NCBI GenBank assembly: GCA_011799875.1
Contig: CM022303.1
Location: forward strand, 220,645,606 to 220,709,605
Source: Thinopyrum elongatum
Taxonomy: Eukaryota; Streptophyta; Magnoliopsida; Poales; Poaceae
Length of the DNA stretch: 64,000 bases
Direction of reading: 5' to 3'
The translations under genes were made by a program, and so were the position numbers. This document shows, piece by piece, positions 54,882-64,000 of the stretch (positions within the stretch are counted from its first letter, which is position 1; the number at the start of each line of letters is the position of its first letter). The notes below the pieces were generated by a model that was not told the origin of the DNA, ran no database searches, and was given only the letters and a program-made list of their open reading frames with translations.

Positions 54882-55469
54882 TTATAGGTAGAACTTGCAA
54901 AGATGCTCATTATTCCATGAGTTTTGCATACGAATGCCATCTTCGGTCTCCAGACGGACTGCGCCGGGTCTGGTGACTCGTACTACCCGGTAAGGGCCCT
55001 CCCACTTCAGCGTCAACTTGTTTGTACCCTTGGCAGACTGCCGAAGGACAAGGTCGCCTTCCTCAAGGCTCCGGGCATAAACCTTGTGGCTATGGTAGTG
55101 GCGCAAGGCTTGCTGGTAGCATGCAGCATGCACAACCGCGCAAAGACGATCTTCCTCAAGGAGCACGGCATCGTCATGCCGCAGCTGCTCTTGCTCTACT
55201 TTATCGTAGGCAAGTAGTCGAGGTGACCCGTATATGAGTTCCGTGGGGAGCACCGCTTCTGCACCATAGACTAGGGAGAAGGGTGTCTGGCCAGTAGCTC
55301 GATTTGGTGTCATCCTGAGTGACCAAAGAACCACCGGCAACTCGTCAATCCAACGCCTCCCGCACTTGTGTAGCCTGTCAAAAGTTCTTGTCTTGAGCCC
55401 GCGCAACACTTCAGCTTTGTCCTTTACGCTTGCCTGTTACTCCTTGGGTGAGCAACAGATGCGAAGGAC
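54882..55469 (-). pseudogene. Gypsy integrase, C-terminal part
   Basis: The minus-strand frame 55409-54882 contains LRGLKTRTFDRLHKCGRRW, ELPVVLWSLRMTPNRATGQTPF, LVYGAEAVLPTEL and a C-terminal domain with WEGPYRVV, ending EHLCKFYL. These are standard Gypsy (Ty3-type) integrase C-terminal motifs. The 60 bases upstream (55410-55469) continue the core but carry a stop and a frame change where the catalytic glutamate region is expected. The N-terminal part lies beyond element E at 63652-64000. It once inserted the element's cDNA; now inactive. Confidence 0.85.
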
Positions 55470-57063
55470 TGATATGTCTCCAACGTATCTATAATTTTTG
55501 CTTGTTCCATGTTGTTATATTATCTTTCTTGGATGTTTTACAATCATTTTATAGCAACTTCACATCATTTTTTGGGACTAACCTATTGACATAGTGCCCA
55601 GTGCCAGTTGCTGTTTTTTGCTTTTTTTTACTTCATAGAATATCAGTACCAAATGGAGTCCAAACACAGCGAAACTTTCTGGAGAATTTTTATGGACCAG
55701 AAGAAACAACTTGGGCCAAAGAAGTACTAGAGGGGTGCCCCGAGGGGGGCACAACCCACCTGGGTGCGCCCGGGGCCCAGGCACGCCCTGGTGGGTTGTG
55801 CCCACCTCGGTGGCCTCCCGCACCGCCTCTTTGCTCTATAAATACCCAAATATTCCAAAAACCCTAGGGGAGTCGACGAAACACAATTCCAGCCGCCGCA
55901 AGTTCCAGAACCACGAGATCCAATCTAGACACCATCACGGAGGGGTTCATCATCCTCATTGGTGCCTCTCTGATGATGTGTGAGTAGTTCATTGTAGTCC
56001 TACGGGTCCGTAGGCAGTAGCTAGATGGCTTCTTCTCTCTTTTTGATTCTCAATACAATGGTCTCTTGGAGATCTATTTGATGTAACTCTTTTTGCGGTG
56101 TGTTTGTTGGGATCCGATGAACTTTGAGTTTATGATCAGATCTATATCCATGAATATTATTTGAGTCTTCTTTGATCTTTTATATGCATGATTACTTATA
56201 GCCTCGTATTTCTTCTTCGAATCTTTGGTTTAGTTAGGCCAACTAGATCAATTTTTCTTGCCATGGTAAGAGGTGCTTTGTGATGGGTTCGATCGTGCGG
56301 TGTTCTTTCCTAGTGACAGAAGGGGCAGCAAGACACGCATGTATCGTTGCTATTAAGGATAACAAGATGGGGGTTATTCCTACATGAATAGATCTCGTCT
56401 ACATCATGTCATTGTTCTTATTGCATTATTCCATTTTTCCATGAACTTAATACACTAGATGCATGCTGGATAATGGTCGATGTGTGGAGTAATAGTAGTA
56501 GATGCAGCCAAGGGTCGGTCTACTAATCTTGGGCGTGATGCCTATATAATGATCATTGCCTTGGATATCATCATAATTATTCGATCTTCTATCAATTTCC
56601 CAACATTATTTGTTTACCCACCGTGTGCTATTTTCTTGAGAGAAGCCACTAGTGAAATCTACGGCCCCCGGGTCTATTCTTTATCATATTTGCTTTGAGA
56701 TCTATTTTTATTTGCTTTTTTTTTCAGATCTATTATACCACAAACCCAAAAATACCTTGCTGCATTTTTTGCTATTTATTTTATTTCGTGTTTTATCGAG
56801 ATCTATTTATCCAATCTACACAATTTTTATCCCGTCAACTTCACAATTTCTGGCACCGTTACCCGTAGAGGGATTGACAACCCCTCCAAATCGTCGGGTT
56901 GCAAGTATTTGTTCTTTGTGTGCATGTACCGTTTACATAGTGTTACTTGGTTCTCCTACTGGATTGATATCTTGGTTTCATAACTGAGGGAAATACCTAC
57001 CGTAGCTGTGTTGCATCATCCCTTCCTCTTTGGGGAAATACCGACGTATTTCAAGCGACATCA
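55470..57063 (+). repeat. Element E 5' LTR
   Basis: Starts TGATATGTCTCC (one change from TGATACG) and ends GCGACATCA. TATA box TATAAATA at 55837-55844, after the ACAACCCACC/GGTGGGTTGT hairpin. Confidence 0.92.
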
Positions 57064-57074
57064 AAAGGAATTTC

Positions 57075-57092
57075 TGGCGCCGTTGCCGGGGA
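57075..57092 (+). other. Primer-binding site, tRNA-Asp type (element E)
   Basis: TGGCGCCGTTGCCGGGGA, an 18-base match to the tRNA-Asp complement, 11 bases after the LTR. Confidence 0.9.
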
Positions 57093-57451
57093 GACATCAT
57101 CAACATCTATCAGGTTCCTAATCACAAATCTCATCTCCTTGCAATTTACATTATTTACCATTTTCCTCTCGTTTTCATCTCCCCCACTTCACAAAAATTT
57201 GTCGTTTTATTCGCCCTCTTTTTCGTTCGCTTTTTCTCGTCAGATCTGTTTTTGTTTGCAATCTTGTTTGCGTAGTCACGATAACTCAAGAAAACACCAA
57301 GTTGTGTGATTTTTCTAATACCAACAACAATGATTTTATTAGCACTCCGATTGCCCCTCCCACCACTAGTGCGGAATCTTGTGATATTAATGCCGCTTTG
57401 TTGAATCTCGTTATGAAAGATTAGTTTTCCGGTACTCCTAATGAGGATGCC

Positions 57452-59573
57452 GTGTCCCATCTAAACACATTCGTAGAATTATGCGATATGCAAAAGAAAA
57501 AACATGTGGACAATGATATTGTGAAGTTGAAATTATTTCCTTTCTCTTTGAGGGATCGTGCAAAAATTTGGTTTTCTTCTTTGCCTCGCAATGGTATTGA
57601 TTCTTGTGATAAATGCAAAGATGCTTTCATTACTAAGTATTTTCCGCCGCGAAAATTATTTCCCTTAGAATTCAACTCATGAATTTTAAGCAACTTGAGC
57701 ATGAACATGTTGCACAATCTTGGGAAAGAATGAAGTTGATGCTAAGAAATTTTCCTACTCATGGTTTAAATCTTTGGACGATCATACAAAATTTGTATGC
57801 GGGATTAAACTTTGTTTCTAGAAATCTTTTAGATTCCGCCGCTGGTGGTACTTTTATGGAAATTACTTTGGGTGAAGCTACTAAATTGCTTGATAATATT
57901 ATGGCAAATTATTCACAATGGCATACCGAAAGAGCACCTACTAGTAAAAAAGTTAATTCGTTTGAGGAAATTAGTACTTTGAGTGAAAAAGTTGACGCTC
58001 TTATGAAATTGGTTGCTAATAAAAGTTCTCCTATTGATATTAATTATGTGCCTTTGTCTACTTTGATTGAGCAAAATAGTGATTCAGTAGATGTAAATTT
58101 TGTCTCGCGAAACAATTTTAATAACAATGCTTATAGAGGTAATTTTAATCCTAGGCCTTTTCTTGGAAATTCCTCTAATAATTATGATAATTCCTATGGT
58201 AATCCTTCTTACAGTAATAATAGGAACACCTCTGATCTTGAGAATAATATTAAAGAATTTATCAATGCTCAAAAAGTTTTCAATGCTACGATAGAAGAAA
58301 AGTTGAATAAGATTGATGATAAGTCTAGAAGCATTGATAGAATTTCTCATGATGTGGAAAATCTCAAGTTGAAAATTTATGTACCCAAGGTTGATGAATC
58401 AATTAAATATTTATATGTTTCTATGGATGAAAGTAAGAAAAGAACCGCTATGCTTAGAGCTAAACGAGAATTTTTAGAAAGAGCATTTTCTAGTGATTGC
58501 TTTCATAAAAGTGATGAAGATCTTAAAATGATTGGTGTTTCTTCTATTGATTCTTTGTTTAGTAAAATTAAAATTTATGATAAAGGGACTTAAGAATAGT
58601 CAACTTTAGTTAGAAGGCGTCCCGATAATTTGGAGGGTAAAAATCTTGATGAAAAAATTAATAAAAGTGGGTTTGGAGAGGTCAAAACTTTAACTAGTGA
58701 TGTTCCCACTCTTTTGGATTACGAAGATTTTAATGATGATAATTGCTCTTTGATTGATTGTATCTATTTGTTGCAATCCATCATAAACTCACCCCATGCT
58801 TATGAACAAAATAAAGCTTTTACTAAACGTATTGTTGATGCCATGATGAAAGCTTTGGATGAAAAATTGGAGTTAGAGATTTCAATTCCTAGAAAATTGC
58901 ATGATGAATGGGAACCTACTATCAAAGTCAAGATTAAAAATTATGAGTTTTTTGCTTTATGTGATTTTCTCCTACCCTTATAAACCCTCTCTACAAAATT
59001 AGGGCTCATTTCTTATAGCCATTCTCCCTCAGAAATTTTTCTTAGTTTCTGTCCAGAGAAAAACACTGTGAAGCAAGTACCATTTTGGCAAGTCCAATTG
59101 GTATGAAACTTTTACAGCATCTTCATATGTCCAAATAATCACGCCATGCCCATTTTCAGCCCAAGGCAACACTTGAGGTGGGTGCTAGTGTTTCCACAAT
59201 TCCGAAATCTCTATGTGATGTGCTTGGTCTTACCGATATTGAAGAATGTTTTCTTAATTTGCACTTGGCGGATTCTACTATTAAAAAGCCTTTGGGAAGA
59301 ATTAATGATGTTCTTATTCTTGAAAATAGAAATTATGTGCCCATAGATTTTATTGTTCTTGATATAGATTACAATCCGTCTTGTCCAATTATACTTGGTA
59401 GACCGTTTTTATGTACTATTGGTGTCGTGATTGATATGAAAGAAGGAAATATTAAATTTCAATTTCCACTAAGAAATGGTATGGAACACTTCCCTAGAAC
59501 AAGCATTAAGCCACCATATGAATCAGTCATGAGGGCATCCTATGGATCTAAAACTAAAGATGACAATACTTGA
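57452..59573 (+). pseudogene. Element E gag and retropepsin-like protease
   Basis: The Retrotrans_gag domain reads LKLFPFSLRDRAKIWFSSLP, then FITKYFPPRKL, in one frame to 57682. It continues in another frame from 57679 (WERMKLMLRNFPTHGL, then NLYAGLNFVSRNLLDSAAGG). An asparagine-rich linker follows (58100-58240), then a helical region. A stop at 58591-58593 and a TAG at 58597 precede the protease region. This reaches FALCD and is then split by about 212 foreign bases (58966-59177) before GASVSTIP. The flap-end motif PIILGRPFLCTIGVVID is present. It ends KTKDDNT, as in C and H. A dead polyprotein with no downstream enzymes. Confidence 0.82.
58966..59177. other. Foreign segment inside the protease active-site loop
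   Basis: The aspartate codon of the D-x-G-A-S motif (FALCD, to 58965) and the following GAS (from 59181) are separated by about 212 bases unrelated to the coding frame. I see no clear terminal repeats or duplication. It may be filler from break repair or a fragment of another repeat. Confidence 0.65.
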
Positions 59574-62057
59574 ATCTATGCATTATGCCTAGCTAGGGGC
59601 ATAAAACAATAGCGCTTGTTGGGAGGCAACCCAATGAATAAAATTTATTTTTGCCTTTTTCTTTCTATTCTTGAGTGTTTGCACAATTATACCTCTGTTA
59701 TGATTGTGTTTTTTATGTTTTAATTAGTGTTTGTGCCAACTAAAGCCTTTGGGATAGCTTTGGTGATAGTTGATTTGATCCTGTTGAAAAACAGAAACTT
59801 TTGCTTCCAGTAAAAGAATTGTCTAAATTAACAGAAGCAACGAAAAATTCTGAATGTTTTACACAAGATTCTTATGAAAATTGGCTCTGTTTTCCCAATT
59901 TTTCATAATTTTTGGAGTTACATAAGTATGAGAACAATTCGCATCTTTACAGACTGTTCTGTTTTTGACAGATTCTGTTTTCTTTGCATTGTGTGCTTAT
60001 TTTGATGAATCTATGGATTTTATTGGGGGGTATAACCCATGGTAAAGTTATAATATAGTAGATATAATGCAATAACAAAATTTGAATGGGTTTTGTACAA
60101 TACTTAAAGTAAAGGTTGGTTTTCTTATACTAACGGATCTCACGAAGGTTTTGTTAGGTCTTCTGTGATTGAAGTTTTCAAGTTTTGGGTGAGATCACGA
60201 TGGATGAAGGAATAAGTAGTAAGAAAAGCCTAAGCTTGGGGATTCCCCATGGCACCCCAAGTTAATATTCAAGGAGAAGCAAGCAACTAAGCTTGGGGAT
60301 GCCCCAAAAGGCATCCCCTCTTTCTTCTAACGACCATCGGTATTTTACTTGGAGCTATATTTGTATTCGTCACATATCATGAGTTTTGCTTGGAGCGTCT
60401 TGTATTATATGAGTCTTTGCTTGTTTTGATTTTTATTTTGTCACAAGTATCCTTGCTGGACACACCTATTTGTGAGAGCCAAAATTATGCTATGATTTGT
60501 TAGAATTGCTCTTTATGCTTCACTTAAATTTTTTTGAGCTATGGAATTGCTCTAGTGCTTCACTTATATCTTTTTGAGCACGGTGTGCTTTAATATTTTT
60601 GAAGAAATTCTCTCATGATTCACTTAGATTTGTTTGAGAGTTAGTAATTTTTTTAAGAAATTCTCTCATGCTTCACTTAAATTATTTTGAGAGAAGAAAA
60701 TTTTTATGCTCATGTTCTTCACTTAGATTTGTTTGAGCTATCAAAAGCAACTTATGAAATTAGTCCCAAATTGATAGATATTCAAGAGGGATATAATAAA
60801 TACTTTCATGAAGATCATTGGACAAAATAAACTTGATTCTTTGAAATAGTTTTGAGATATGATGATAGTGATATGTGAGTCATGTTGGTGAGTAATTATG
60901 CTTTAGTAAGAATATTGGTGTTAAGGTTTGTGAATCCCTATGCAAGCACAAAAGTCAATAGTTATGCAATGAAATTACATCCTGCTTGTGGTGCATTATT
61001 CAGTGTTAGTTATGCTTAATGCTCGCTTATGTGATTTTTCGTTTCTTGGTTGGTTTCTTCTCAATCTTTTTGCTAGCCTCCACTTGTACTAAGTAGAAAT
61101 ACTACTTGTGCATCCGAAATCTTTTAACCCAGTTTTGCCATGTGAGTCCACCATACCTACCTATATGCGGTATTCCCGTGCCGTTCTACGCAAATTTGTA
61201 TGTGCCATCTCTAATTTTCAAATTAATTTCTTTTTTGTGTGCTCGTACCGCTCATGAAGCGGCAGGGGGTGGCCAATATTTTCCATGCTAGATGTGTTAT
61301 TCTCAAGATGAGTGTTTATTCACTTTTCATTACACGAGAGTGCAGCGGTAATAGGGATGCCCAGTCCCGAAATGAAAAAGAAATTTACTTCATGTTGTCA
61401 AATAATAAATTCCTTCGAAAGTGTTGGTATGGAGGGCACCCGTGGATACGGCTAGCCATGGATTGCGAAAGAATGGTGGAAAAAGGAATAAACTTTATTT
61501 TCTGTTTGGGAACCGCCTATGATATATCTAGCATGGAAAGTGTTGGGAATTACTCGGTCGTTTCGTTGACGGGAAAAGTATGCCTCTCAAAAAACTTTAT
61601 CTCTCAATTTAAGATTTGAGCTCTGGCACCTCTACAAATCCCTACTTCCCTCTGCAAAGGGCCTATCTATTTACTTTATGCAAGTTTTATTTTTATTTGA
61701 GTCTCCATCTTCTCTTATAAATCACCAACTAAGGGGCACTATGATCGTACTTGAGCATTGGATGTAGCTAATATGCGAGTGTGTTTCATGAATGGATCAA
61801 TGATTGAGCATGATGGGCTAGGGATAACTTTCTTTAGTGTTGATATTTTGAAAGACATGGTTGCTTGTTGATGTGCTTGAGTATTGAAATATTCATGTCA
61901 AAACTAGACTATTGCTTTTAACCATATAAAAGTCCAAATGTCCATACTACAAAAGAAAAGAATATGTGATGAACATGTTAGACATCATTCCACATCAAAA
62001 ATTCTGTTTTTATCATTTACCTACTCATGGATGAGTTGGAATTAAGCTTGGGGATGT
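59574..62057 (+). other. Element E 3' non-coding region and polypurine tract
   Basis: No credible gene in 2.5 kb. It aligns throughout with 49068-51547 of element C: CTAGGGGCATAAAACAAT block, AAGCTTGGGGAT repeats (about 60232, 60290), TTCACTTA repeats (60500-60740) and the block shared with B (61045-61700). The tract before the LTR is AATTAAGCTTGGGGATGT. Confidence 0.75.
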
Positions 62058-63651
62058 TGATACGTCTCCAACGTATCTATAATTTTTGCTTGTTCCATGT
62101 TGTTATATTATCATTCTTGGATGTTTTACAATCATTTTATAGCAACTTTATATGATTTTTTGGGACTAACCTATTGACATAGTGCCCAGTGCCAGTTGCT
62201 GTGTTTTGCTTGTTTTTTACTTTGTAGAATATCAGTACCAAACGGAGTCCAAACGCAGCGAAACTTTTTAGAGAAATTTTATGGACCAGAAGAAACAACT
62301 TCGGCCAAAGAAGTACCAGAGGGGTGCCCCGAGGGGGGCACAACCCACTTGGGCGTGCCTGGGGGCCCAGGCGCGCCCTGGTGGGTTGTTCCCACCTCGG
62401 TGGCCTCCCGCACCGCCTCTTCGCTCTATAAATATCCAAATATTCCAAAAACCCCAGGGGAGTCGACGAAACACAATTCCAGCGACTGCAAGTTCTAGAA
62501 CCACGAGATCCAATCTAAACACCATCATGGAGGGGTTCATCATCCTCATTGGTGCCTCTCCAATGATGCGTGATTAGTTCATTGTAGAGCTACGGGTCCG
62601 TAGGAAGTAGCTAGATGGCTTCTTCTCTCTTTTTGATTCTCAATACAATGGTCTCTTGGAGATCTATTTGATGTAACTCTCTTTGCGGTGTGTTTGTTGG
62701 GATCCGATGAACTTTGAGTTTATGATCAGATCTATATCCATGAATATTATTTGAGTCTTTTTTGATCTCTTATATGCATGATTACTTAAGCCTCGTATTT
62801 CTTCTTCGAATCTTTGGTTTAGTTAGGCCAACTAGATCGATTTTTCTGGCCGTGGGAAGAGGTGCTTTGTGATGGGTTTGATCGTGCGGTGTTCTTTCCC
62901 AGTGACAGAAGGGGTAGCAAGACACACATGTATCATTGCTATTAAGGATAACAAGATGGGGGCTATTCCTACATGAATAGATCTCATCTACATCATGTCA
63001 TCGTTCTTATTGCATTACTCCATTTTTCCATGAACTTAATACACTAGATGCATGCTGGATAGCGGTCGATGAGTGGAGTAATAGTAGTAGATGCAGCCAG
63101 GAGTCGGTCTACTAATCTTGGACGTGATGCCTATATAATGATCATTGCCTTGGATATCGTCATAATTATTCGATCTTCCATCAATTGCCCAACAGTAATT
63201 TGTTTACCCATCATGTGCTATTTTCTTGAGAGAAGCCACTAGTGAAATCTACGCCCCCCGGGTATAATATTTATCATATTTTCTTTGAGATATATTTTTA
63301 TTTGCTTTTTTCAGATCTATTATACTAAAAGCCCAAAAATACCTTGGTGCACTTTTTTGCTATTTATTTTATTTCGCGTTTTATCGAGATCTATTTATCC
63401 AATCTACACAATTTTTATCCCGTCAACTTCACAATTTCTGGCACTGTTACCCGTAGAGGGATTGACAACCCCTCCTAATCGTCGGGTTGCAAGTATTTGT
63501 TCTTTGTGTGCAGGTACCGTTTATGTAGTGTTGCTTGGTTCTCCTACTGGATTGATACCTTGTTTTCATAACTGAGGGAAATACCTACCGTAGCTGTGCT
63601 GCATCATCCCTTCCGCTTTGGGGAAATACCGACGTAGTTCAAGCGACATCA
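62058..63651 (+). repeat. Element E 3' LTR
   Basis: 1,594 bases, TGATACGTCTCC to GCGACATCA, matching the 5' LTR. Confidence 0.92.
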
Positions 63652-64000
63652 AGGACACCTTGCTCCCAAGGCTCTGGGTATATTGCATGAAGGCGCAGCT
63701 CATGAATTGTGTGCCGTTGTCAGTGATGATCCTGTTTGGAACCCCGAACCGGCAAACTAATCCATTGAAGAACTTGACGGCTGACTGTGCAGTCACCTTT
63801 CTCACCGGCTCCACTTCAGGCCACTTTGTGAACTTGTCGATGGCGACGTGCAAGAACTCAAAGGCCCTGGTAGCACGGGGGAAGGGGCCCGAATTATCAA
63901 GCCCCTGGACCGAAAAGGGCCAGGAGAGAGGGATTTTTTGGAGGGCTTGTGCTGGTTGATTTATGCTCTTTGAATGGAACTAGCATGCTTCACATCTCGT
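63652..64000 (-). pseudogene. Gypsy integrase core, element F right part (partial)
   Basis: On the minus strand, entering from the right edge: an H2C2-type zinc motif remnant (CEAC), PAQALQKIPLSWPF, then the first catalytic aspartate in GLDNSGPF. Next are FLHVAIDKFTKWPEVEPV and the second in IITDNGTQF (about 63727). The frame then runs into the AGGAC duplication and element E. The coding phase matches the fragment at 55469 leftwards. The rest of the polyprotein (reverse transcriptase and upstream) would lie outside the window. Confidence 0.85.

Larger units (their letters stand above)
54234..55469 (-). mobile_element. Element F: Gypsy LTR retrotransposon, left part
   Basis: A minus-strand element with integrase coding sequence (54882-55469) and 3' untranslated sequence to the left. 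It is interrupted by B on the left and E on the right, and continues at 63652-64000 and beyond the window. No LTR of F is recognised inside the window. Its 3' region shares the CTTGCCGG style of LTR1/LTR2 but is not shown to belong to them. Confidence 0.75.
55470..63651 (+). mobile_element. Element E: defective Gypsy-type LTR retrotransposon
   Basis: 8,182 bases with two LTRs of 1,594 bases, tRNA-Asp primer site, broken gag-protease frame, non-coding region and polypurine tract. Flanked by AGGAC (55465-55469, 63652-63656). No reverse transcriptase or integrase. It is inserted in the integrase of element F, whose reading frame continues across the duplication. Hand comparison of the first 230 LTR bases shows roughly 15 differences, more than for the Angela-type element. 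Confidence 0.93.

Overview
This is a grass genome window, almost certainly from a Triticeae species (wheat, Aegilops, barley or a relative). It is nearly all transposable elements, many nested inside one another. The evidence is an Angela/BARE-type Copia element, several Gypsy-type elements primed by tRNA-Asp and carrying the A/T-rich non-coding blocks typical of Triticeae repeats, a CACTA element, a Stowaway MITE and a Harbinger-type element. There are no prokaryotic genes and no CRISPR array. I see no clearly intact single-copy host gene. Family names are from memory of sequence style; boundaries rest on LTR pairs, terminal repeats, target-site duplications (TSDs) and empty-site comparisons made by eye.

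Layout. 1-2369: minus-strand LTR-like sequence of unknown family. 2371-2573 plus 11406-11939: one minus-strand Gypsy-like LTR fragment split by a complete Angela-type Copia element (2579-11400, TSD CCCTC). 11940-13758: remnants, including a minus-strand Copia primer-binding site, with a lone LTR (12421-13367). 13911-14661: 3' end of a CACTA element with a B3-domain exon, cut off by an inverted relative of the lone LTR (14662-15534). 16123-16156 and 36030-36667: two halves of one B3-domain gene, split by a minus-strand Gypsy-type element (called H, 16157-36015). H is itself split in its 5' LTR by a 12.8-kb CACTA element (22595-35381, TSD AGA). 37154-54233: a defective Gypsy-type element (B, TSD GATAT). 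Its 3' LTR holds a second element (C, 45548-53126, TSD CACCC), whose 5' LTR holds a Harbinger-type DNA element (46438-47630, TSD TTA). B sits in a minus-strand autonomous-type Gypsy element (F, 54234-55469 and 63652-64000). F's integrase is also interrupted by element E (55470-63651, TSD AGGAC). F runs off the right edge.

How the parts relate. C, E and H share LTR type, tRNA-Asp primer site, polypurine tract and a common C-terminal coding motif, yet carry different coding modules and no reverse transcriptase or integrase. They must be mobilised in trans. B has unrelated LTRs but shares a roughly 650-base non-coding block with C and E. The CACTA element lacks a visible transposase and is a cargo carrier. 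On one strand or the other it holds a WRN/RNase D-like 3'-5' exonuclease frame, a three-exon B3-domain gene, four other open or broken frames, and several tandem arrays (about 502, 247, 105, 98 and 28 bases). The two most interesting signals are this gene-rich CACTA element and the non-coding module shared between unrelated retroelements.
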